Below, one piece after another: positions 25,171 to 33,342 of a DNA stretch of 64,000 bases; the stretch's first letter is position 1, and the number at the start of each line of letters is the position of its first letter. The translations under genes and the position numbers were made by a program. Location: assembly GCF_014203235.1 (NCBI RefSeq), contig NZ_JACHIN010000008.1, forward strand, positions 1-64,000, read 5' to 3'. The notes below the pieces were generated by a model. The model worked only from the letters and a program-made list of their open reading frames with translations. It was not told where the DNA came from and ran no database searches. This DNA is from Nonomuraea endophytica. GTDB taxonomy: Bacteria; Actinomycetota; Actinomycetes; Streptosporangiales; Streptosporangiaceae.

Positions 25171-26915
25171 TGGACCTGCGCTTCCGCGACGCCCAGCCCA
25201 CCGACGAGGAGCGCGCCGCCGTCGACGCGCTGCTCGGACCGCCAGCCACCGCGTGGGACGGCGGCGACAGAACCGCCGCCGACCTGCGCTTCGCCGCCCG
25301 CGCCGAACCGGCGCGGGACCTGCTGCTGCCCGCGCTGCACGCGGTCAACGACCGGGTGGGCTGGATCAGCGAGGGCGCGCTCGACTACATCTGCCGCCGG
25401 CTGACCGTGCCGCCCGCCGAGGCTTACGGGGTGGCGTCGTTCTACTCGCTGTTCTCACTGTCCGAAAGGCCCGCGTCCGTGCTGCACGTCTGCACGGACC
25501 TGGCCTGCCACGCTCAGGGCGCTTCCGAGGTACGGCAGGCCGTCGCCGACCGGCTCGGACCGCCGGGGACGTCCTGGCAGGAGAGTCCGTGTCTCGGGTT
25601 GTGCGAGCGGGCGCCGGCCTGTCTGACGTTGACGGCGGGCGATCCGCCGTCGGCCGCCGTGGATGCACCTTATTCCGGTGGTCAGGGCGGTGAGCCACCT
25701 GTGGCTGCGGCGGTGCCGCAGGCCGGGCAGGACGGGCTGGTCCTGCTGCGGCGGGTCGGGGTCGTGGACCCGCTGAGCCTGGACGACTACCGGGCGCAGG
25801 GCGGCTACCAGGCGTTGCGCCGGGCCTTCCAGCTCGGTCCCACCGGCGTGATCAGGGAGGTCACCGAGTCCGGGCTGGTCGGCAGGGGCGGCGCCGCGTT
25901 CCCGACCGGCCGCAAGTGGGAGGCCACGGCCCGCCAGCCCGACCATCCGCACTACCTGGTCTGCAACGCCGACGAGAGCGAGCCGGGCACCTTCAAGGAC
26001 CGCGTGATCATGGAGGGCGACCCGTACGCGCTGATCGAGGCCATGACGGTCGCCGCCTACGCCACCGGGTGCGCCAAGGGCTACCTGTACATCCGGGGCG
26101 AATATCCGCGGGCGCGGCACGCGCTGGAGAACGCCATGGCCACGGCCCGTGCCCGGGGTCTGCTCGGCGCGGACATCCTGGGCCAGGGGTTCTCGTTCGA
26201 CATCGAGCTCCGGCGGGGGGCGGGCGCCTATATCTGCGGGGAGGAGACGGCGATCTTCAACTCCATCGAGGGGCAGCGTGGCGAGCCGCGCAGCAAGCCG
26301 CCGTTCCCGGTGGAGAAGGGCCTGTTCGGCAAGCCGACCGTGGTCAACAACGTGGAAACGCTGGTCAACGTGCTGCCGATTCTGGAGCGGGGTGCGCAGG
26401 CGTATCGGGACGCGGAGCCCAAGTTGTTCTGCGTATCCGGAAATATCGTGAAACCGGGGGTCTATGAGCTGCCCTTCGGCGCCACGCTCAGAGAGCTCCT
26501 CGACCTGGCCGGGCCGACCGGCACGGTCAGGGCGGTGCTGCTGGGCGGCGCGGCCGGGGCGTTCGTGACCGACCTGGACATCCCGCTGACCTTCGAGGGC
26601 ACCCGGCAGGCCGGAGCCACCCTGGGCTCCGGCGTCGTGCTGGTGCTCGGCGACGACGTCGACCTCAAGGCCATCCTGCTGCGCATCGCCGAGTTCTTCC
26701 GCGACGAGTCGTGCGGGCAGTGCGTGCCCTGCCGGGTCGGGACCGTCCGGCAGGAGGAGGCGCTGCACCGCCTCTCGCGCCGCGTCGACCACTCCGACCT
26801 GGTCCTGCTGCGCGAAGTCGGCCAGACCATGCGCGACGCCTCCATCTGCGGGCTCGGCCAGACCGCCTGGAACGCGGTCGAATCCGCCATCGACCGGTTG
26901 GGAGTCTTCAAGTGA
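25170..26915 (+). CDS. Formate dehydrogenase NuoE-NuoF fusion subunit (NADH side)
   Basis: A 581-residue electron-output subunit. Residues 1-160 are NuoE-like with a 2Fe-2S site (C108, C113, C141, C145). After a 30-residue linker comes a NuoF-like part with GRGGAAFPTGRKW (NADH), NADESEPGTFKDR and GAYICGEETAIFNSIEGQRGE (FMN). It ends with a 4Fe-4S site, ESCGQCVPC near 513 plus a Cys in SICGLGQ near 558. It passes electrons from formate to NAD+. In Rhodobacter-type FDH the E and F parts are separate (FdsG, FdsB). ATG shares one base with the previous stop. Confidence 0.93.
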   Translation: MDLRFRDAQPTDEERAAVDALLGPPATAWDGGDRTAADLRFAARAEPARDLLLPALHAVNDRVGWISEGALDYICRRLTVPPAEAYGVASFYSLFSLSERPASVLHVCTDLACHAQGASEVRQAVADRLGPPGTSWQESPCLGLCERAPACLTLTAGDPPSAAVDAPYSGGQGGEPPVAAAVPQAGQDGLVLLRRVGVVDPLSLDDYRAQGGYQALRRAFQLGPTGVIREVTESGLVGRGGAAFPTGRKWEATARQPDHPHYLVCNADESEPGTFKDRVIMEGDPYALIEAMTVAAYATGCAKGYLYIRGEYPRARHALENAMATARARGLLGADILGQGFSFDIELRRGAGAYICGEETAIFNSIEGQRGEPRSKPPFPVEKGLFGKPTVVNNVETLVNVLPILERGAQAYRDAEPKLFCVSGNIVKPGVYELPFGATLRELLDLAGPTGTVRAVLLGGAAGAFVTDLDIPLTFEGTRQAGATLGSGVVLVLGDDVDLKAILLRIAEFFRDESCGQCVPCRVGTVRQEEALHRLSRRVDHSDLVLLREVGQTMRDASICGLGQTAWNAVESAIDRLGVFK

Positions 26916-27754
26916 TCCCGTTGCAGCCACCCCGGCGGCTGATCGACGTCGAGATCGACGGCGAAGCCGTACGCGTGCCTGAAGGAGCGACGCTCCTCGA
27001 CGCCTGCGCGACGGCGGGAAAGGACATCCCGACGCTCTGCCACGGCGACACCCTCACCCCGAAGAACGCCTGCCGCGTCTGCGTCGTCGAGGTCGAGGGC
27101 GCGCGGACGCTCGCCCCCGCCTGCTCGCGCAAGGCCGAGGCCGGGATGAAGGTCGCCACCGGCACCGAGCGCGCCCGCCACAGCCGCAAGGTCGTCCTCG
27201 AATTGCTGGCCTCCTCCACCGACCTGTCCACGACCCCGCGGGCCAAGGAATGGATGGCCGAATACGGGGCCGACCCGGCCAGGTTCGGCGAGGACGCGGC
27301 CACCGTCGAACAGCCTCCCAAGGTGGACAACGACCTCTACGTGCGCGACTACGGCAAATGCATCCTCTGCTACAAGTGCGTGGACGCCTGCGGCGAGCAG
27401 TGGCAGAACTCCTTCGCCATCTCCGTGGCCGGGCGCGGCTTCGACGCCACCATCTCCACCGAATGGGACGCCGCGCTCACCGACTCCGCCTGCGTCTACT
27501 GCGGCAACTGCGTCGAGGTCTGCCCGACCGGGGCGCTGTCGTTCAAGACCGAGTTCGACATGCGCGCCGAAGGCACCTGGGACGAGGACCGCCAGAGCGA
27601 GACCACCACCATCTGCAGCTACTGCGGCGTCGGCTGCAACCTCACCCTCCACGTCCAGGACAACAAGATCGTCAAGGTGACGTCGCCGCACGACAACCCC
27701 GTCACCCACGGCAACCTCTGCGTGAAGGGACGCTTCGGCTACGGCTATGTCTAG
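26912..27754 (+). CDS. Formate dehydrogenase, iron-sulfur half of the split alpha subunit
   Basis: A 280-residue NuoG-like protein. It has an N-terminal 2Fe-2S ferredoxin (C43, C54, C57, C71), two 4Fe-4S sites (C150, C153, C156, C160 and C194, C197, C200, C204), and finally the Fe4S4 domain that normally begins the molybdenum subunit (C235, C238, C242, C270 in CSYCGVGC and NLCVKGRFG). It stops exactly where the catalytic half (23269-25170) starts in an ordinary FdhA. The His-Cys3 cluster of NuoG looks absent. GTG overlaps the previous stop by 4 bases. It would carry electrons from the Mo site to the NuoF part. Confidence 0.92.
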   Translation: MIPLQPPRRLIDVEIDGEAVRVPEGATLLDACATAGKDIPTLCHGDTLTPKNACRVCVVEVEGARTLAPACSRKAEAGMKVATGTERARHSRKVVLELLASSTDLSTTPRAKEWMAEYGADPARFGEDAATVEQPPKVDNDLYVRDYGKCILCYKCVDACGEQWQNSFAISVAGRGFDATISTEWDAALTDSACVYCGNCVEVCPTGALSFKTEFDMRAEGTWDEDRQSETTTICSYCGVGCNLTLHVQDNKIVKVTSPHDNPVTHGNLCVKGRFGYGYV

Positions 27755-28604
27755 AGTGACGATCAAGCGCCCCATTCTGCGCGTCCGCGACACCACCACC
27801 CGCCGCTTCGACTCCCTGGCCGCCGAGGAACCCCTGGAGATCCGGCTCGACGGCACCCCGCTGACCGTGACCATGCGTACTCCCGGGGATGACTTCGACC
27901 TGGCTGCCGGGTTTCTGGTCAGTGAGGGCGCCGTTGGTCGTGCCGCCGATGTGTCCGCCATCCGCTATTGCGCGGGGGCGCTGGCCGACGGGACGCAGAC
28001 GTACAACGTCCTGGATGTACGGCTGGCGCCGGGCGTGCCGCACCCCGAACCGCGCAATTTCTACACCACCTCTTCTTGTGGCGTGTGCGGGAAGGCTTCG
28101 CTGGAGGCGGTGCGCACCGTCGCCCGCTGGACGCCGCGCGAGGACCCGATCAGGCTGAGCCGCCAGACGATCACCGCTTTGCCGGATCGGCTGCGCTCGG
28201 CCCAGCGGGTGTTCGAGCGGACCGGGGGGTTGCACGCGGCGGGGCTGTTCACTCCTTCCGGCGAGGCGATGTGCGTACGAGAGGATGTGGGCCGCCACAA
28301 CGCCGTGGACAAACTCCTCGGCTGGGCCCTGCGCGGCGACCTGCTGCCGCTGCGCGAAACCGTCCTGATGGTCTCCGGCCGCGCCTCCTTCGAACTGGTG
28401 CAGAAGGCGGTCATGGCCGGGATACCGGTGCTCGCCGCCGTCTCCGCACCCTCCTCCCTGGCCGTGGAACTGGCCGCCGAGGAGGGGATGACGCTGATCG
28501 GCTTCCTGCGGGGGGAGTCGATGAACGTCTATACCGGCGAGCACCGCCTCGACGTCACCCCGGCCACCGGCCTCGGCTCTGCCGGTGGACGCAGTCCGGG
28601 ATGA
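27747..28604 (+). CDS. fdhD: Formate dehydrogenase accessory sulfurtransferase FdhD
   Basis: A 285-residue FdhD. It transfers sulfur from a cysteine desulfurase to the Mo cofactor of formate dehydrogenase and binds bis-MGD. The catalytic CxxC is in [10 protein letters not shown] (near residue 110). Also visible are [14 protein letters not shown], the conserved [15 protein letters not shown] and [15 protein letters not shown] 27747 lies within the end of the previous gene (8-base overlap), so it is translationally coupled and is the last gene of the operon. Two strong hairpins follow at 28726-28777. Confidence 0.96.
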   Translation: MSRVTIKRPILRVRDTTTRRFDSLAAEEPLEIRLDGTPLTVTMRTPGDDFDLAAGFLVSEGAVGRAADVSAIRYCAGALADGTQTYNVLDVRLAPGVPHPEPRNFYTTSSCGVCGKASLEAVRTVARWTPREDPIRLSRQTITALPDRLRSAQRVFERTGGLHAAGLFTPSGEAMCVREDVGRHNAVDKLLGWALRGDLLPLRETVLMVSGRASFELVQKAVMAGIPVLAAVSAPSSLAVELAAEEGMTLIGFLRGESMNVYTGEHRLDVTPATGLGSAGGRSPG

Positions 28605-28725
28605 TGACGGGATGCCGCACGGTGCTCCGGTGCCCCCGACACCGTCCGGCATCCCACCAGCCCCTCCGCGCAAAAGGGCCTCCGCGCTCTGGGCGCTTCG
28701 CGCCATAAGCTCCGGGCTCCCCTCA

Positions 28726-28777
28726 GTGGGGGGCCCAGCCCCCCACGACCCCCTGCCGGGGGCCTCCCGGCCCCCGG
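28726..28777 (+). terminator. Tandem hairpins after fdhD
   Basis: GTGGGGGG/CCCCCCAC (28726-28746, 5-base loop) is followed by the perfect CCGGGGGCC/GGCCCCCGG (28756-28777, 4-base loop). They lie 120-170 bases past the fdhD stop. The surrounding 28605-29103 holds no gene I can support. Confidence 0.65.
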
Positions 28778-29103
28778 TCCCCCGAGCCTTGACCGGCGGG
28801 GTCGCGACCCAAGAACCAACCCCCAACCTTCGGATCCTACGGATCGAATACCGGGTGCCTGATATCCAGTGATAGGGGAAGATCCTTAGTCCGCGCTTGC
28901 CCGGCCTTACCCGGTGGGGTCAGCGGCGGCTCAACGTTGACAGCGATCGAGCCGCTGCTGCCGCCCTGACGTCGTCTGGCGGGGCGGCACCCAGCGGAGT
29001 CCCGGCTGGGTTGGGCACAGCGGGGATCACCGGCAGGAGATGCCGCGCTCTGTAGTCCTGTGCGGAATGGGAGTAGCGGGCCGACGATTGTCGGGAAAGC
29101 CAA

Positions 29104-29193
29104 TCGAAAGCGGCGATGGTCAGTCAGTCCCAGACCGTCGAGGTTCCCGCTGTCGCGTGCTACGACGACGCCAGGAAGATTGGTGGCCACGTC
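29104..29193 (-). pseudogene. DUF397 domain remnant
   Basis: The minus-strand translation gives VATNLPGVVVARDSGNLDG followed by LGLTD, a clear match to the core of DUF397 (compare VATNLPGIVAVRDSKDPDG in the intact copy at 48524-48853). There is no start, no flanking DUF397 sequence and no neighbouring HTH/Scr1 regulator, so this is a decayed fragment. It lies in the gap between fdhD and the LysR gene and may mark an old insertion point. Confidence 0.6.
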
Positions 29194-29239
29194 GTCGCTC
29201 TTGTCCGTGCGGCGTCCGTCTCGCTTGACCTCTTGCGCG

Positions 29240-30142
29240 TCAGTCCTGCAGCCAGTGCAGCTCGTCCGCCAGGGTTTTGGCGACGGCACGGATGCGGCGG
29301 TGTAGCGGCGACAGCTCGCGTGGGAGAACCAGGTGGATCGTCAGGCTGGGCGCGCCCAGCAGCGGTCGCCAGGTGAGACCGGCCGGTTGTGCCGTGGCCG
29401 CGGCTTCTCCGGCCGGGGCGAGGGTGACCCCGTCGCGCAGGTCGCGCTGAGACAGGTCGAAAGAGACGGCAGGCGTGTGGAATCGGGGGTGTGGCCGGGT
29501 GTCTCGGAACAGTGCGGACAGCTGATCGTGGATCACGGGGTTGGCCGCACGGTCAGGGAGTCGCAGCGGATACGCGGCCGCGTCGGCGATCTCGATCTCC
29601 GGGTGTTCGGCCAGCGGATGGTGCTGCGCCAGCTGGACCCCGACGCGCATACGCCGCAGCAGGAACCGGCGCACGCCACGGCCCGGCTGTTCACCACGGG
29701 TGATCCCGGCATCGATGCGGCCGTCGGCGACCGCGGGGGAGATCTCCGGCGTCGCCATCGGGACCGCGCCGACCTCGAGTCCGCTGTTGCCGCGCATCAG
29801 CCTGTCCACCAGTGCCGGTGCCGTCTCGGCCCCGGTGCTGAGGCTGTATCCGATGCGCAGCGTGCCCAGTTCGCCGACCGCCGCGCTCCGGGCGGTGTCC
29901 CATGCCCGGTCCAGGGCCGCCAGCGCGGGCGGAGCGGACTCCGCCAAAGCCGCACCGGCTGTGGTCAATACGACGCTACGCGTGTTGCGGACCAGCAGGG
30001 CCGTACCGAGTTCCGCCTCCAAGCGGCGCCTCCGGGCGCTGAGTGCGGGCTGTGCGATACCGATCCGTGCGGCCGCGCGGGTGAAGTTCAACTCCTGCGC
30101 CAGCACCAGGAAGTACCGCAGGCTCACGGTATCCGGCGCCAC
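29240..30142 (-). CDS. LysR family regulator
   Basis: A 300-residue LysR regulator. The winged helix is at residues 3-62 (LRYFLVLAQELNFTRAAARIG, QPALSARRRRLEAELG) and the effector domain runs from about 88. The GTG 30142 start is chosen because GGGAGGG precedes it and it puts the helix at the usual place; longer in-frame starts (to 30217) add an unconserved tail. It is divergent from the DUF1330 gene across about 190 bases, which is its likely target. The recognition helix has an extra Arg run (SARRRRLEAELG). Ligand unknown. Confidence 0.9.
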   Translation of the reverse strand: MAPDTVSLRYFLVLAQELNFTRAAARIGIAQPALSARRRRLEAELGTALLVRNTRSVVLTTAGAALAESAPPALAALDRAWDTARSAAVGELGTLRIGYSLSTGAETAPALVDRLMRGNSGLEVGAVPMATPEISPAVADGRIDAGITRGEQPGRGVRRFLLRRMRVGVQLAQHHPLAEHPEIEIADAAAYPLRLPDRAANPVIHDQLSALFRDTRPHPRFHTPAVSFDLSQRDLRDGVTLAPAGEAAATAQPAGLTWRPLLGAPSLTIHLVLPRELSPLHRRIRAVAKTLADELHWLQD

Positions 30143-30330
30143 GTGCCCTCCCTGGCGATTGATAACGATCCGTTCTGAGTCTATCCCGTACCGGTCTTTC
30201 CCTCGCCCGCACATCACGCCCTAACCTGCGCATATGACGATTCAACTGACCGCAGTACCCGTCGGCGGGATCGATCGATCTGAGTGTCAATTCGAAGTCG
30301 GACGTGTCCGGCCGAACACAGGAGGTCTCC

Positions 30331-30636
30331 ATGGCCAAGGGCTACTGGGTCAGTGTCTACCCCGCCACTACCGACCCTGAGAGGCTGACTGCCTACGACA
30401 AGCTGGCCGGTGCGGCTGTCCAGGCTGGGGGCGGGCGCGTTCTGTCCCGGATCCCGTCCGTTGGCGGTCGAGTCGTCGCCCACGAGGCCGGAATCACGCA
30501 ACGCGTCGTTCTGATCGAGTTCGACAGCTTTGAACAGGCCGTCGCGGCATACGAGAGTGAGGCATACCAGAAGGCGCTGGTGGCCCTCCCCGACGGCTTC
30601 GAGCGCGACTTCCGCATCATCGACGGCATCGACTGA
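30331..30636 (+). CDS. DUF1330 family protein
   Basis: A 101-residue dimeric alpha/beta-barrel type protein of the DUF1330 group. It begins AKGYWVSVYPATTDPERL and has the conserved RVVLIEFDSFEQAVAAYES and YQKALVAL. The ATG at 30331 follows AGGAGG (30320-30325); an upstream in-frame ATG at 30304 is less likely. The family is uncharacterised, and some relatives are linked to catabolic clusters. It is divergent from the LysR gene, which probably regulates it. Confidence 0.85.
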   Translation: MAKGYWVSVYPATTDPERLTAYDKLAGAAVQAGGGRVLSRIPSVGGRVVAHEAGITQRVVLIEFDSFEQAVAAYESEAYQKALVALPDGFERDFRIIDGID

Positions 30637-30804
30637 CCGGCGAGCCCAGCCATCGCTGAGCATCCGTCACCTGATACGCACACGGGGCTGAACGACGACT
30701 CACGAGACGAGTTCGAAGCCATGCCCCGCACCCCAGTTCGTCGTCGACGGCCTGATCCCTGTCGGGCGGATCGAAGAAGCGACGCGACGTCCGGGCCAGT
30801 TGGA

Positions 30805-31296
30805 TCAGTCCTTCGTTTCGCGGACGTCCTTTCCCTGCTCGGCGAACGCCTTGAAGTCCTGCATGTGCTGTAGCGACTGCTTGCGGAAGGCGCCGGGCAT
30901 CAGGAGACCCACCAGCCGCATCAGCAAGCCGCTGAACCGGTACTCGTTCTCGCTCACCCAGAGCGTCGTCTCCGGTCCGGCTTCGGTCAGCCGTTCGCGT
31001 GCGACGCTCCACATGCCCTCGCCGACGATCTCGCGGTCGAAGTGAACGACGCTCCCTGCCGGGATCGCGTTCAGGTCTGCCGGGTCGCGGCGTGTGATGG
31101 TTTCGGTGGCCTCGAACTTCTGCCGCCCCGTCTGGATCACGACCCGCGACTTGGTGCCGACCTGCCCGTGCACCCCGTTCTGCGGCTCGTGCAGCACCAG
31201 GCCCCGTAGCCATTTCGGCGTGTGTGCCGGGTCGGCGAGCAACTGGACCGACCTCTCCCGCGGCAGGGCGATCTCGATCGAGACGGTGTACTTCAT
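30805..31296 (-). CDS. SRPBCC family (polyketide cyclase/START-like) protein
   Basis: A 163-residue hydrophobic-cavity protein. It has the N-terminal MKYTVSIEIALPRERSVQLLAD and the helix near the C-terminus KQSLQHMQDFKAFAEQ, the usual SRPBCC layout. Ligand unknown. ATG 31296 fits the family start, while ATG 31332 adds 12 residues. It stands alone between the DUF1330 and TetR genes. About 168 bases downstream and 216 upstream show no further gene. Confidence 0.8.
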   Translation of the reverse strand: MKYTVSIEIALPRERSVQLLADPAHTPKWLRGLVLHEPQNGVHGQVGTKSRVVIQTGRQKFEATETITRRDPADLNAIPAGSVVHFDREIVGEGMWSVARERLTEAGPETTLWVSENEYRFSGLLMRLVGLLMPGAFRKQSLQHMQDFKAFAEQGKDVRETKD

Positions 31297-31512
31297 GGCC
31301 GTGCGCTCCAGGCTGTCGAGTGAACGGGACATCCTCGCCGCGCATAAGTCTGCCGCTTGATCACGATGGACGGAGCGCGGCTCGGAGGTTGCAACGCAAG
31401 GGAGTTCGGGGTCGACCGCGCGCAGCCGTTGACCTGCATTGAATCATCCGAAACAGGCCGGGCCGCAGGTCCTGCTCGTCGCCGACAGGACGGATGACGC
31501 GGGTGGATGGGG

Positions 31513-32157
31513 TCAGGGGGCCAGGAGGTCGTTCAGTTCTGTTTCGAAGAGCAGGGCGGTGTCGATGCGCATGCCGCTGAAGTGGCCGGCGAGTTCCAGG
31601 GACAGGACGCCGTGCACGCGGGTCCAGAAGCTCAGGGCCCGGTGCAGGGCCTCGGGTGGGGCGGGGTGGCCGGCGGCCCAGTCCCGGTGGTCGGCGAGGT
31701 GGGCGTCGAGCGGGGTCGAGGGGGTGCGCGCGGGGAGCTTGACGGCGGCGTCCAGCAGGGCCGTCATGATCTCGGCGGAGATGAGGGTGATGTCGTCGGG
31801 CGCCTTGTAGCCGGGGACGGGGGTGCCGTAGATGAGCAGGTACCGGTGGGGGTCCTCCAACGCCCAGGCGCGCATCGCGTGGGCCAGCCCGGCCAGGTCG
31901 GCGCCGGCCGCGGCGGCGGCCTGGACGGTGTCGGCGAGGCTTCGGTAGGCGTCCCTGATGAGCTCGGTGATCAGGTCGTCGCGGCTGGCGTAGTAGCGGT
32001 AGAGGGCGGGGCCGCTCATGCCCATCTGTTTGGCGATGGCGTTGAGGGAGAGGGCGGAGGCGCCTGTCGTGGCGATCTGTTCCCACGCGTGTTGCTTGAT
32101 CTCCGCGCGTACCTGACTCCGGTAGCGCTCGCGGGGGGTCATCGTCGGCTCCGGCAT
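31513..32157 (-). CDS. TetR family regulator
   Basis: A 214-residue repressor. Its N-terminal TetR helix-turn-helix is at about residues 15-65 (ASALSLNAIAKQMGMSGPALYRYYASRDDLITEL). The C-terminal ligand domain resembles the WHG type (WALEDPHRYLLIYGTPVPGYKAP). It is divergent from a small membrane protein gene and a secreted SRPBCC gene across a 125-base gap that holds a promoter with an embedded palindrome (32231-32240). It is therefore probably the local repressor. Ligand unknown. Confidence 0.9.
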   Translation of the reverse strand: MPEPTMTPRERYRSQVRAEIKQHAWEQIATTGASALSLNAIAKQMGMSGPALYRYYASRDDLITELIRDAYRSLADTVQAAAAAGADLAGLAHAMRAWALEDPHRYLLIYGTPVPGYKAPDDITLISAEIMTALLDAAVKLPARTPSTPLDAHLADHRDWAAGHPAPPEALHRALSFWTRVHGVLSLELAGHFSGMRIDTALLFETELNDLLAP

Positions 32158-32209
32158 CTCCCGCCACCTTACATCTTGAAGATTTCGCTAGAAGGTATCA
32201 CGAAACCTA

Positions 32210-32240
32210 TTGACGCCTCCTTCTTGGAACAGTTATAACT
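32210..32240 (+). promoter_or_regulatory. Sigma70-like promoter with palindrome over the -10
   Basis: TTGACG (32210-32215), an 18-base spacer, then TATAAC (32234-32239). The -10 lies inside the perfect palindrome AGTTATAACT (32231-32240), a likely TetR operator. The local stretch is AT-rich relative to the window. Confidence 0.65.
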
Positions 32241-32282
32241 TCTAACGTAAGCACGAAGGCCTAACAAGCAAAGGGGAACGCC

Positions 32283-32624
32283 ATGACCACCGCCTCTCTC
32301 ACCCCCACCACCCGCCGCACTCCGCTCGCGGTGACCATCTCCGCCTGGGCGGTTCCCGTCATGGTGATCGGCCAGTTCGCGATGCTGGCGATCATCCCGG
32401 TCGTCATCGCCCTGGTCGGCGCGTTCCGTCACACCCGCGACCGGCTGGTCCGGTGGACGGCCGCGGTGGTCGCCGCCTCGTGGACGATCCCGTTCGTCAT
32501 CTGGCAGGTACGCCCCGACGGCGCGCCGAGCATGTCCAAGGACATCCACCCCGGCTTCGTCGCCTTGATCGTCGCCGCGTCCGCCGCGTTCATCGTCGCC
32601 GTCTTCCGCGCCCGCCGCGGCTGA
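32283..32624 (+). CDS. Small membrane protein, 113 aa
   Basis: Three predicted membrane segments: AVPVMVIGQFAMLAIIPVVIAL (about 24-45), WTAAVVAASWTIPFVIW (about 58-74) and FVALIVAASAAFIVAVF (about 93-109). Thr/Arg-rich N-terminus and basic C-terminus. ATG 32283 follows AAGGGG. Family not recognised. It is the first gene behind the TetR-controlled promoter and is followed at 43 bases by the secreted SRPBCC gene, so they are probably co-transcribed. Confidence 0.75.
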   Translation: MTTASLTPTTRRTPLAVTISAWAVPVMVIGQFAMLAIIPVVIALVGAFRHTRDRLVRWTAAVVAASWTIPFVIWQVRPDGAPSMSKDIHPGFVALIVAASAAFIVAVFRARRG

Positions 32625-32667
32625 CCGGACGCCCCCTCCTCAACGAGACACCCCGAAAGGAAACCCA

Positions 32668-33276
32668 ATGTCCCGCTTCGCCGCCCTCACCGTCTCCGTC
32701 GCCACCGCCGCCATCCTCGCGGGCAACATCTCGGCCGCCCAGGCCACCACGCCGCCGACCGCCGGGCTGACGTGCCGCGGCGCCGGCGTGGACCCCGCCG
32801 CCAAGGTCCGCTACCGGAGCGAGATCCTGGTCAAGGCGCCGCTGCGTACCATCTGGAACCTGCAGACCGACGTGGCACGCTGGCCCACGTGGCAGAAGCC
32901 CGTCGCGACCATGAAGCGCCTGGACAAGGGCCCGTTCCGCGAGCACTCGCGGTTCCGCTGGACCACCCCTGTGCCCGCCACCCCGGTCAGCCCGCCCACC
33001 ACGCTCGTCATCACCTCAACGGTGAAGCAGCTGAAGAAGGACGCCTGCATCCGCTGGACCGGGCCCGCGATCGGCAAGGGCCTGCGCATCGACCAGGGCG
33101 TGCACGTCTGGACGTTCAAGAAGGTCAAGGGCGGTGTCCTCGTACGCACCGAGGAGACCCACGCCGGCAAGCAGATCGAATCCAACGTCCCCCTGGCCAC
33201 CCAGTTCCTCGGCCAGGGCCTGGAGTCCTGGCTGCGTGACCTGAAGACCACCGCCGAGGCCAAGCACCGGAGCTAG
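32668..33276 (+). CDS. Secreted SRPBCC family protein
   Basis: A 202-residue protein. It has a signal peptide (about residues 1-27, ending SAAQA) and a polyketide-cyclase/dehydrase-type fold: ILVKAPLRTIWNLQTDVARWPTWQKPVATMK, then the C-terminal helix LGQGLESWLRDLKTTAE. The export signal is unusual for this family, which is mostly cytoplasmic, so it may bind a lipid or hydrophobic ligand outside the membrane (inference). GAAAGGA lies before ATG 32668. Second gene of the TetR-linked pair. Confidence 0.8.
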   Translation: MSRFAALTVSVATAAILAGNISAAQATTPPTAGLTCRGAGVDPAAKVRYRSEILVKAPLRTIWNLQTDVARWPTWQKPVATMKRLDKGPFREHSRFRWTTPVPATPVSPPTTLVITSTVKQLKKDACIRWTGPAIGKGLRIDQGVHVWTFKKVKGGVLVRTEETHAGKQIESNVPLATQFLGQGLESWLRDLKTTAEAKHRS

Positions 33277-33285
33277 ACCCGGACG

Positions 33286-33342
33286 AACGCCACCCACGAG
33301 GCCCGCACCGGCGCGAAGACCGCCGATGCGGGCCTCGGCGTT
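33286..33342. terminator. Bidirectional terminator hairpin
   Basis: A perfect 10-bp stem GAGGCCCGCA (33298-33307) with TGCGGGCCTC (33327-33336), flanked by an outer pair AACGCC/GGCGTT (33286-33291 and 33337-33342). It lies between two convergent genes and overlaps the LysR stop. Confidence 0.7.

Noticed and set aside
28585-28872. Plus-strand 95-codon frame after fdhD
   Set aside because: Its sequence is made by the two terminator hairpins (Pro/Gly-rich) and has no ribosome site.
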